Source: Azoarcus indigens (lineage in GTDB: Bacteria; Pseudomonadota; Gammaproteobacteria; Burkholderiales; Rhodocyclaceae). Taken from it: a stretch of 64,000 nucleotides of DNA. A program made the position numbers and the translations under genes. The stretch is from positions 1 through 64,000 of the forward strand of contig NZ_SNVV01000023.1 in the NCBI RefSeq assembly GCF_004361735.1. The letters are read 5' to 3'. Positions 50,914-57,284 of the stretch are shown piece by piece (the stretch's first letter is position 1; every line of letters starts with the position of its first letter). The notes beneath the pieces were generated by a model. It did not search any database. It was not told the DNA's origin and saw only the letters and a program-made list of their open reading frames with translations.

Positions 50914-51385
50914 AGACGAATTTTGCCATCAAATTGTCCTGAAACCACGCATCCACGCGGGTTTCAGCCTTGTGTGAATCTGCTTCGCAGACCGGGCTGC
51001 TACAGGCTACGCTTCGCTTCGATCCCTGCGGGATTGCCTACGGCACCTTACACATCCCTTTCACCTGCGCGCTCCGCTTACCAACTACCTATCCAGACGC
51101 AAGCACGCTTGCGTGAGCCTGCCTTTGCTCCAGGCACTGCGCTACCACAGCCCCATCACCAACGCCCATAAGCGCCGATGTGTATCGCACCGAGTCGGAA
51201 AGTAAATGGTTCGCTACGCCGCTACGCGCCATTGACTTTCCTTTGTCGGCGCAATCCACAACGGCATGGGCGATGGTGATGGGGCGTACGGCGGTAGCTG
51301 ATAAGCCATACCGAGCAAAGGCAGGAAGATAACGCCGGGCTCAGGCTCAGGAGCCCCGGTCAGTTTTCAAAGCGGAGAAGCGGAA
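50914..51385. promoter_or_regulatory. Inovirus intergenic region: hairpin array, likely replication origins and packaging signal
   Basis: This 472-base gene-free stretch is packed with hairpins: 50939-50967 (8-bp stem), 50979-50991 (TCTGC/GCAGA), 51022-51034 (ATCCC/GGGAT), 51097-51114 (ACGCAAG/CTTGCGT) and a large nested structure at 51141-51298. In the last, the outer arms are GCTACC/GGTAGC, then a 19-base arm pair (51151-51169 with 51266-51284, one mismatch), then GCGCCGA/TCGGCGC, then an inner 13-base pair (51197-51209 with 51229-51241, one mismatch). Filamentous phages keep their plus- and minus-strand origins and packaging hairpin in such a region. Which hairpin does what cannot be read. 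Confidence 0.7.
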
Positions 51386-51655
51386 ATGAAAATTGCACGC
51401 AGTTTCATGAAAAGCGCGGAATTCCTAGCACGGCAGATGGCACTGCCCCTACGCGACATGTACGACCAGAAAGCAAAGCCAATCACCCTGCCTGCTGCAG
51501 CCCGAATACGCGAAGCCCGTCGCCTGTTAAAACAAGCACTGCGATTAATTGACCGCGCGAGCAGTGATGGCGCTGGAACAGCCAGCAAGATCCTGCACGA
51601 AGTTGCAGAACCATTTTTCGGACGACAAGATACAAAGCGAATTTTTTGTGACTGA
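51386..51655 (+). CDS. Small prophage protein of unknown function
   Basis: This is an 89-residue, basic, mostly helical protein (start MKIARSFMKSAEFLARQMAL, middle ARIREARRLLKQALRLIDRA), with GCGGAGAAGCGGAA before the ATG. It is one of only two plus-strand genes in the prophage and is encoded directly after the origin region, convergent with the structural operon. I do not recognise a family. A regulatory or host-takeover role is only a guess. Confidence 0.65.
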   Translation: MKIARSFMKSAEFLARQMALPLRDMYDQKAKPITLPAAARIREARRLLKQALRLIDRASSDGAGTASKILHEVAEPFFGRQDTKRIFCD

Positions 51656-51663
51656 CACAAAAA
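51643..51663. terminator. AT-rich hairpin between convergent prophage genes
   Basis: TTTTTGTG (51643-51650) and CACAAAAA (51656-51663) pair with a five-base loop. The T tracts on both strands and the position across two convergent stops suggest a weak bidirectional terminator. Confidence 0.45.
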
Positions 51664-52014
51664 CTAAGCATTCAAATCCCTAACTAATCTTTCATAAGCC
51701 CGCTTACGAGCTTCCGCACCACTAATCCCCGGCGCTCGCTCCATCTCATACGCAGCAAGACGATTTGCCTTATCTACATCATGCAAGCAAGCCAAAAGCA
51801 ACGAATCCGGAATGCGCTGCAAAGATGGAGGCTTACGCGCAAAACCCGAACTTGATCTAGGAGACCTATGAGAAAAAGCAAAACCAATTAAAGTCAAAAA
51901 CATCGCGACGATAAACAGAAGGAACCTAACCCAACCTTCCGTATAAGTACGAAGGATCACTACAACCCCCGCAACCATCGCGAAAAATACTAAGAAATTA
52001 ACAAAGCGCCCCAT
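51664..52014 (-). CDS. Inovirus membrane protein downstream of Zot
   Basis: This 116-residue protein has two closely spaced membrane segments (about 4-22 and 30-48: FVNFLVFFAMVAGVVVILRT and FLLFIVAMFLTLIGFAF), followed by a soluble C-terminal half (about 60-116) rich in Arg, Ala and Glu. It starts 34 bases after zot and is the last gene of the structural operon. Position after pI could fit an assembly or export partner, such as a pXI-like or superinfection-exclusion protein, but there is no recognised similarity. GGGGGTTAT precedes the ATG. Confidence 0.68.
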   Translation of the reverse strand: MGRFVNFLVFFAMVAGVVVILRTYTEGWVRFLLFIVAMFLTLIGFAFSHRSPRSSSGFARKPPSLQRIPDSLLLACLHDVDKANRLAAYEMERAPGISGAEARKRAYERLVRDLNA

Positions 52015-52048
52015 ATAACCCCCGACAATGACGCGGAGATTATATCGA

Positions 52049-53128
52049 TTACATACCTTGCACCGGCAAGGAGGACTTTGCAGTGGCGGCAACAACCTGC
52101 TGCTGGTCCTGCCACGGATTAAACGGTGGCTTGCGCAACAACTCCCGACACTGCGCCTCCTCAAGGAACGCATCAGTACCCTGCTGCGTGTAGCAAGAGC
52201 AACGATCACCCATCGACACACACCCCGCGACAATCGGCATAACTTTAACCTGGCGCACACTGTCATACATCGGCGCAGTTTCAGGCCGAGTCGAAATGCG
52301 AGGCACGTAATCCTCAACGCCAGCACCCACAGACCGCACCTGGGCTTGCGCTTGACGATCCACTGCTTGGCCCTGCCCCGACTGAGAGAAAGGAACACGC
52401 GACGGCTCAGGAACCCTACGCTCAGCCTCAGACGTAGTTTGTCCGCTTGTCCACTTCCCCATCATCCCGTAGAACTTACTACCGAAATACAGCGCAATCC
52501 CAATCGCAGCCAGAAACACCCACACCGCGATTGGAATCCGACGAGACTGTTTGACATGCATACTCGCCGACCGATAAACGCCGAACACATTTTTTGGCAG
52601 CGTGTAGCGGACAGCAGCAGCCATGCCGCGATTCGTCGGGGAGTCCGGATTCGTAACTTCAGGCCACTCATAAAGCCTACGACCAGCCCACGTCGCGCGC
52701 AGATGAATATGCTTGCCAACCAGCTCCGACACATTCGGATCAATGAGCGTGTAAGACTGGGTAATCAACCAGAAGTCCAAACCCTTGTGCCGATGCTTCT
52801 CAAAAGCCGCCACAGTATCCGGCACTTTCGACGTGCGCGCGCGATTACGCCATACCTTCTGGCACTCATCGACAATTACAAGCGCGCCGTCCGGAAATGT
52901 GAAAACCGCCTCTTCTATCGACGCATCCTCAGCAGTCGGAACACGCTCCGTCCATTCTTCCACCGGCGGCGCAACATCATGAGGCAGCATCAACTCCGGA
53001 ATGCCCATGATGATCACAGGACGAGGCGGCTTGCCCTCCTTTGCTTCCCGCTCCTGCAACTCCATCAACAGCTTCACAGCGTAAGCAGTCTTCCCCGCCC
53101 CCGGAGTGCCCGTAATCAAAGTAATCAT
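52049..53128 (-). CDS. zot: Zot-domain phage assembly ATPase (pI)
   Basis: This is a 359-residue inner-membrane ATPase that drives extrusion of filamentous virions. The N-terminal P-loop domain has Walker A GTPGAGKT (7-14) and Walker B LVIVDECQKVWR (about 83-94). One membrane helix lies at about 199-217 (IPIAVWVFLAAIGIALYFGS), and the periplasmic C-terminal part contains three Cys (CVSMGDRCSCYT) that may form a disulfide. The zonula occludens toxin name comes from the Vibrio CTXphi homologue. No toxin role is implied. The start overlaps the pVI-like gene stop as ATGA. Confidence 0.93.
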   Translation of the reverse strand: MITLITGTPGAGKTAYAVKLLMELQEREAKEGKPPRPVIIMGIPELMLPHDVAPPVEEWTERVPTAEDASIEEAVFTFPDGALVIVDECQKVWRNRARTSKVPDTVAAFEKHRHKGLDFWLITQSYTLIDPNVSELVGKHIHLRATWAGRRLYEWPEVTNPDSPTNRGMAAAVRYTLPKNVFGVYRSASMHVKQSRRIPIAVWVFLAAIGIALYFGSKFYGMMGKWTSGQTTSEAERRVPEPSRVPFSQSGQGQAVDRQAQAQVRSVGAGVEDYVPRISTRPETAPMYDSVRQVKVMPIVAGCVSMGDRCSCYTQQGTDAFLEEAQCRELLRKPPFNPWQDQQQVVAATAKSSLPVQGM

Positions 53129-53400
53129 TGCTGGATAACCCCTAAACGCTTAATCGTCAGCAAGGAAACAACCGTAGTCAGCGCTCCCAGCCAGATACCT
53201 ACGGCATCAACAAAGCCACCAAGCGCCAATACGCTATAAACGTCGCCAGAAAGCGCCCCCATGCTCCCCTGGATAGCTGCAGCAAACTGATTCTTCAGGG
53301 CGGTAAAGCCAACATAGGTAACAAGCCCAAGACCAAGCGAGCCCGCCGCTTTCTTCGCCCAGGCCCCGACCCCCGCACTGATAAATGACGCCCAGCTCAT
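53125..53400 (-). CDS. DUF2523-type minor coat protein (pVI-like)
   Basis: This is a 91-residue hydrophobic protein with three membrane-prone segments (about 8-25, 33-52 and 63-83). Size, position directly before Zot and the pattern SWASFISAGVGAWAKKAAGS fit DUF2523, the pVI-like family that caps the virion together with pIII. Both ends overlap neighbours by four bases. An upstream in-frame ATG (53451) would start inside the pIII gene and is not preferred. Confidence 0.85.
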   Translation of the reverse strand: MSWASFISAGVGAWAKKAAGSLGLGLVTYVGFTALKNQFAAAIQGSMGALSGDVYSVLALGGFVDAVGIWLGALTTVVSLLTIKRLGVIQQ

Positions 53401-54728
53401 GCGACCGCCCTCCCCCCAACGAAGAAGACAAACACCGCAGCACTCAGCCACGCTGCAGTAAGCACGACATATCGCATCCCCGACGCGAAATCACACACCG
53501 GCTTCCACGACAAACCGGGATTATCAAAATGGAGCGCTAACGCAACATCAGACGGACATGACCCCGCAGCGGACAATTCCTGATCGAAATCAATGTCCCG
53601 CTCATCCTCTTCCAACTCATCCTCATCTTCAGGGTCGCCCAACTCTTGACAAGCAGATGCATCCGGATGCTCTTCACACAGTGTCGGAGGATCATCACCA
53701 TCGCTGGATGATTCGCCGTCCGGATCACTTGTAGTCGTCGTCGTTTCTTGAGTCCCATCCGGCGAAGTCGTCGTCGTAACAGTCGTCGGCGTAATACTCA
53801 CCGTATCGCCGTCGTAATGCATGTTGTAAGTTGTATTGCTGATAGTAGTCGTAACACCCGCAGGACTAGACGTCGTTGACGTTGTTTTAGGCCCCTGTAA
53901 GCTCGAAGGACCCGTTACCTGCAACGGATCAGTGACCGGGACATATCCAACCGAAATTCCTTTATCAAGCACGCTTGTCGCTGCCTGAGGATTTGCGGCA
54001 AGCGCAGCCGCCAAAGCAGCTTCAATCTCAGCGTCAGTAGCAGCACGCGTTTGAGTGGGCGCATCTGGATTAGCACTCGAATAAATCGTGGCGTAGTTAA
54101 ACCCACCAATAGTTGTTGTGAAATTACGGGTCCAACGATACCCACCATACTGAGATGCATAGGCCCCCTTGACCCAATTCCCCGTCCAACTCCATCCCGT
54201 CGATCCGTAGGCGGCCTGAATCTGACTCTCTACTATTGCCTCTACATACCCATAACTGCACTTATCGGCAGCAGTCACGCAACTCGTACCACTACCGCGC
54301 CACCAATAGCGATTTGACTCAGGAGCGCCATCCGATTCTGCGGGAACCAACCAACCATCCTCACCCCACAGCAGGCCATAAGCGTCATAAGCCAACATGG
54401 CAACGCCCACAACACCCAACGCTCGAGCCGCAACACGACCAGCAGTCGCAACAGATGCCTTCGGCACAGATTTAGAAAGCGCAAGCTCTGCCTTAACGCC
54501 ATTGACAGCAACCGGCTGGGACGCGCGAGCAGTGACCCCGCCGGCCCCATCTGCCATGTTATCTAACAGGACTCGAACGCCCGGCACCGCCTTAACTTCA
54601 CCCGTCGCGGTACGCACAACGACAGAGTCCCGAGACGACCAAATAACGTTCGATGCCGACGCCCATACCGAATAACCGCCCAGGCAAAAACCTAGCATGG
54701 CCCAAATCAAGAGCTTGATATGTCTCAT
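53397..54728 (-). CDS. Adsorption/attachment minor coat protein (pIII-like)
   Basis: This is a 443-residue protein with an N-terminal signal (about 1-24, LLIWAMLGFCLGGYSVWASA), a first domain (about 25-150), a central domain with paired Cys (SCVTAADKCSYGY), a Thr/Ser-rich linker (about 285-345), a Cys-containing region followed by a highly acidic stretch (EDEDELEEDERDIDFD, about 375-395) and a C-terminal membrane anchor (about 420-438). This is the layout of pIII: receptor-binding domains, flexible linker and C-terminal membrane domain. It would bind a host pilus or TolA. Sequence conservation is not expected. Assignment rests on layout and gene order. Starts and stops overlap as ATGA. Confidence 0.85.
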   Translation of the reverse strand: MRHIKLLIWAMLGFCLGGYSVWASASNVIWSSRDSVVVRTATGEVKAVPGVRVLLDNMADGAGGVTARASQPVAVNGVKAELALSKSVPKASVATAGRVAARALGVVGVAMLAYDAYGLLWGEDGWLVPAESDGAPESNRYWWRGSGTSCVTAADKCSYGYVEAIVESQIQAAYGSTGWSWTGNWVKGAYASQYGGYRWTRNFTTTIGGFNYATIYSSANPDAPTQTRAATDAEIEAALAAALAANPQAATSVLDKGISVGYVPVTDPLQVTGPSSLQGPKTTSTTSSPAGVTTTISNTTYNMHYDGDTVSITPTTVTTTTSPDGTQETTTTTSDPDGESSSDGDDPPTLCEEHPDASACQELGDPEDEDELEEDERDIDFDQELSAAGSCPSDVALALHFDNPGLSWKPVCDFASGMRYVVLTAAWLSAAVFVFFVGGRAVA

Positions 54729-54790
54729 CGCATCAAAATCCAGCCAGCACCCAACACACAAACCAATCCTGTAACGAAATAGATATCCAT
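54725..54790 (-). CDS. 21-residue membrane protein, pVII/pIX-like
   Basis: A tiny frame encodes MDIYFVTGLVCVLGAGWILM plus Arg: a two-residue polar start, one hydrophobic helix and a basic end. Its ATG overlaps the stop of the upstream gene (TAATG) and its own TGA overlaps the pIII ATG (ATGA), so it bridges two coupled genes with no spare base. Filamentous phages carry such tiny virion-tip proteins (pVII 33 and pIX 32 residues in Ff) in this part of the operon. It is too short for most gene finders. Coding is inferred from the double overlap and composition. Confidence 0.7.
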   Translation of the reverse strand: MDIYFVTGLVCVLGAGWILMR

Positions 54791-55104
54791 TACCTGATCA
54801 CCCGTTTAAGCACTGAGAATTTCCACGCGACAAGCCAAACCGAGACAACCAGCATCCCAAGCCCAGCGCCCTCAGCAAAGGATTGACCTGCGTTGCACTC
54901 AGCAAAACTAATAGCTGGAGCGCCCACGGAAGATACGACCGCCCCACCCTGCCGACTGACGAGATACCAACCAACACCATCCCACTCAACGGTCGACAAA
55001 ATTGGGGGCGACCCCGCCAAAACAGACGGACCCACCCCCGAGTAGTAAGCAGTCGCTGCATCCGCGCTAGTGCTAAAGCACCGGCCCGAATACAGCGCAC
55101 CCAT
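54790..55104 (-). CDS. Inovirus virion-associated single-pass protein
   Basis: This is a 104-residue protein with a soluble Ser/Gly/Ala-rich N-terminal part (two Cys, at about 9 and 70) and one C-terminal membrane segment (about 78-96, GLGMLVVSVWLVAWKFSVLK) followed by basic residues. It has no signal peptide at the N-terminus. It is encoded between pVIII and the 21-residue gene, with TAATG overlaps on both sides. Proteins of this size and layout are common after pVIII in betaproteobacterial inoviruses. A minor coat role is inferred. Confidence 0.75.
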   Translation of the reverse strand: MGALYSGRCFSTSADAATAYYSGVGPSVLAGSPPILSTVEWDGVGWYLVSRQGGAVVSSVGAPAISFAECNAGQSFAEGAGLGMLVVSVWLVAWKFSVLKRVIR

Positions 55105-55325
55105 TACTTGAGTACCCTACGCAGCCAGAAGAACGCCACGATCGCGATGATCACGCCGATCACCGCCCCACCGATCGTCATTGCATCCGCCTTCGCAGTC
55201 GCGATGCCCTCCGTCACTTCGGTCGGAACTTCGGCCAAAGCATTGCCGATACCCAGGGTTACCAATGCCGGCACAGCGGCGAGCTTCGCGCCGTACTTAC
55301 GCACCACGTTTCGCGTCATTTGCAT
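55104..55325 (-). CDS. Major coat protein pVIII precursor
   Basis: This is a 73-residue precursor. A signal sequence (RKYGAKLAAVPALVTLGIGN) ends at ALA, with cleavage after residue 31, leaving a 42-residue mature coat protein. The mature part has an acidic amphipathic start (EVPTEVTEGIATAKADA), a hydrophobic helix (about 50-67) and a basic end (WLRRVLK), the classic pVIII plan. AGGAG lies seven bases before the ATG, the best ribosome-binding site in the operon, as expected for the most abundant virion protein. An ATG two codons in (55319) is also possible. Confidence 0.92.
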   Translation of the reverse strand: MQMTRNVVRKYGAKLAAVPALVTLGIGNALAEVPTEVTEGIATAKADAMTIGGAVIGVIIAIVAFFWLRRVLK

Positions 55326-55392
55326 CTCACATCTCCTTTGCCAATTAAGGGCTACCCACGCTGGCAAGGCGCGGACCCAATTACCGTGCAAA

Positions 55393-55587
55393 TCAATCCA
55401 ACTCCCACAGCGGAACAACAACCGCGTCCTGCTCAAAGAGGTATTGACCCGATTCCTCCGCATCCTCCGGGTCTTCAAAACGACCAGCCTCCGTAAGCAG
55501 CACGCACTGACCGATATCGCCCAGGCGGGGACAAAGGAAACGCCCGGTCTCGCGGTCTTGCACCACATAGACACGGCGCGCATCCAT
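55393..55587 (-). CDS. Small inovirus protein of unknown function
   Basis: This is a 64-residue acidic protein (start MDARRVYVVQDRETGRFLCP, ending VVVPLWELD) with two cysteines and no membrane segment. It overlaps the end of the pV-like gene by a few bases in the start region and precedes pVIII by 67 bases. Similar small acidic genes occur at this position in related inoviruses. Function unknown. Confidence 0.7.
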   Translation of the reverse strand: MDARRVYVVQDRETGRFLCPRLGDIGQCVLLTEAGRFEDPEDAEESGQYLFEQDAVVVPLWELD

Positions 55588-55588
55588 A

Positions 55589-55900
55589 TCACGCCGCCTT
55601 GCCAGGAATCGGAGCGGGAAGCGGCACAAGCGAGCGCATGACGGTTTTCGTTTGCTTGCCGCTGGTGACAATTTCCATTTCTGCCTCAGCTTCGAAAGGA
55701 AAATTCAGCTTGCTGTAGCGCGCGTATTCCTTGCTGTCGCCCAGGTTGTATTCACTGGTGGCGTAGCCCTTTGCCGTGCCCTTGCTGTCGTCCAACGGGG
55801 TTTCGACATAAACCTTAGTGCTGTCGAAAACCATGCCGTTATCCATCGTGCCGCTGGAGGACTTCATGCCCAGCACCTTCACCATGCTCTTGAATTTCAT
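55589..55900 (-). CDS. Putative phage single-stranded-DNA-binding protein (pV-like)
   Basis: This is a 103-residue protein of beta-rich character with a basic N-terminus (MKFKSMVKVLGMKSSSG) and Pro-rich end (SLVPLPAPIPGKAA). In all filamentous phages the gene just after rep encodes a single-stranded-DNA-binding protein that coats new genomes. Size and OB-like strand pattern fit that, but sequence similarity was not recognised, so this is a position-based call. It starts one base after the rep stop. Confidence 0.6.
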   Translation of the reverse strand: MKFKSMVKVLGMKSSSGTMDNGMVFDSTKVYVETPLDDSKGTAKGYATSEYNLGDSKEYARYSKLNFPFEAEAEMEIVTSGKQTKTVMRSLVPLPAPIPGKAA

Positions 55901-55901
55901 T

Positions 55902-57164
55902 TCAATCTCCGAATACGCCGAATAAGGCCGTATCCACGCTGGCGCTTGTCGTGGGACCTGAATGAATGGGAGTACCCCAACGCTGTTCATTTGGGAGCTT
56001 GAGACGGTCGGGAATAACCGCATCCTTGCGCTGAATCAGATCGAGCGTTAATTCATCTCCAGCCAGCTGGCGGAGGAAGCGGATATATGCGCCATAGCTG
56101 ATGCGAACGTTTTCGACGCACCGTTCAATTGTGATTTGAGTCGCGTTCTGCTTCGTCGCAATCCGAGATGGTGCGAGCATCGGACCGATCACGCAGAGCG
56201 CATCATAAGCGCCCAAAAAATACCCGGACGGGTCTAAGAGCGCATCGACTGGTATTACCCTGTCGTCGTTCTTCAATTCGACTTCGACGCGCACCCACTC
56301 CGAATGCACGTCGCCAAGCTGACGACCTTTCTCATAGACACGGCAGCACTTACCGTTTTTTCGCCTGCCTATATATAGCGTCCTGCCCGACCCATCCGGA
56401 CGTTTCCAATTACCGACTCGCTCATGCCAGGGCATCCGACCACCCATTCGCCACCAGCCATGATCAAAAGCATGATCCGCATAATCGACATTGAAATAGG
56501 AGCCATCAAAGCAATCGTGCGCCAAGTCGATACGCGTTATGCATGGCCTCGCCGCCCACTGGAAAAACGCATGCAAGCGCTTCTCCCAGCCATCCTTTGC
56601 AGCAGCGCAACCCGTGCCATGAATGACAATCATCATTGTGCCGTTCTGGCTTTTGCCGCCGTAGGCCATATAGCCGCAGCCATCGCCCAGCTCAAAACCC
56701 CACTCATAGAACTGGCGAGCCGGAGCCGGACGGGTAATACCGAATCCGAAAATCCGCTCCATCCACGCCGAGCACTCATGAACGATTTGCCCATCGGTAA
56801 GCAACGTCCCCTTATCGGTCCGATGCCATGTCTCAAAACCAATCGTGAAGCGCAAGCAGTCAATAAAGGCAACTTGACCGTGAGATGGCTTCCGGACCGC
56901 GACCTGAACAACATCGTCCGTATCCCGCATGACCAGCTGAATTTGCTCTAGCTCTTGCGGAGCCGCCCAGCTCGCCCAATCGTTTCCCCCCCTGTTAGTA
57001 GGGGGGGGAACCCGTTGCCACGGCCACGCGGCCTTCGGCGGCTCCTCCTGCGTCGTCGCAGCCTCAGGCCGCTGAATTGCCCTCTTCCAATCCTCAGCAG
57101 TAAAGGTGGCGAGACGTTGCAGTTCGCTAGGTGACAGCTCAGGACGCTTTACACGCATAGCCAT
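55902..57164 (-). CDS. Phage replication initiation protein (Rep_trans/pII-like)
   Basis: This is a 420-residue rolling-circle initiator. The conserved part (about 95-390) contains TRIDLAHDCFDGSYFNVD (about 213-230), GRTLYIGRRKNGKCCRVYEKG (about 263-283) and WVRVEVELK (about 291-299), which match the replication initiation factor family used by inoviruses and some plasmids. The N-terminal 90 residues are variable. Codons near residues 52-58 (PPPTNRGG) lie on a run of eight C and seven G in the coding strand that also forms a hairpin, a possible slippage site. Promoter control would come from the operator at 57182-57240. Confidence 0.9.
   Translation of the reverse strand: MAMRVKRPELSPSELQRLATFTAEDWKRAIQRPEAATTQEEPPKAAWPWQRVPPPTNRGGNDWASWAAPQELEQIQLVMRDTDDVVQVAVRKPSHGQVAFIDCLRFTIGFETWHRTDKGTLLTDGQIVHECSAWMERIFGFGITRPAPARQFYEWGFELGDGCGYMAYGGKSQNGTMMIVIHGTGCAAAKDGWEKRLHAFFQWAARPCITRIDLAHDCFDGSYFNVDYADHAFDHGWWRMGGRMPWHERVGNWKRPDGSGRTLYIGRRKNGKCCRVYEKGRQLGDVHSEWVRVEVELKNDDRVIPVDALLDPSGYFLGAYDALCVIGPMLAPSRIATKQNATQITIERCVENVRISYGAYIRFLRQLAGDELTLDLIQRKDAVIPDRLKLPNEQRWGTPIHSGPTTSASVDTALFGVFGD
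56984..57010. repeat. Homopolymer hairpin inside rep
   Basis: Seven C (56986-56992) and eight G (57001-57008) flank TGTTAGTA and form a TTCCCCCCC/GGGGGGGAA stem. Such tracts are prone to slippage. They lie in the variable N-terminal part of rep, where a frameshift would remove the whole catalytic domain. Confidence 0.6.
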
Positions 57165-57181
57165 GCCGCATACCTCAATGA

Positions 57182-57240
57182 CTTATCAGCCGATAAGTGC
57201 GGACAATGCACTTATCGGCTGATACTTGTCAAGCGATAAG
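57182..57240. promoter_or_regulatory. Operator region between divergent rep and regulator genes
   Basis: A 16-bp perfect inverted repeat (57184-57199 with 57209-57224, nine-base spacer) is built from the motif CTTATCGGCTGATA. The left arm also sits in a palindrome CTTATCAGCCGATAAG (57182-57197), and a further GATAAG is at 57235-57240. So two to three repressor sites lie between rep (start 57164) and the regulator (start 57285). The DUF3693-like protein is the obvious candidate to bind them. A transcript hairpin is the alternative reading. Confidence 0.75.
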
Positions 57241-57284
57241 CACGCACGTAGCGTTTGAAGGGCCAAAGCCCACGGGAGACAGGT

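Noticed and set aside
50914-51300. CRISPR array in the hairpin-rich prophage interval
   Set aside because: The repeats are inverted arms of different sequence, not evenly spaced direct repeats, and no cas genes are present.
52049-53128. Zonula occludens toxin as a virulence factor
   Set aside because: The Zot domain here is the phage pI assembly ATPase with normal Walker motifs and gene context. Nothing supports a toxin role.
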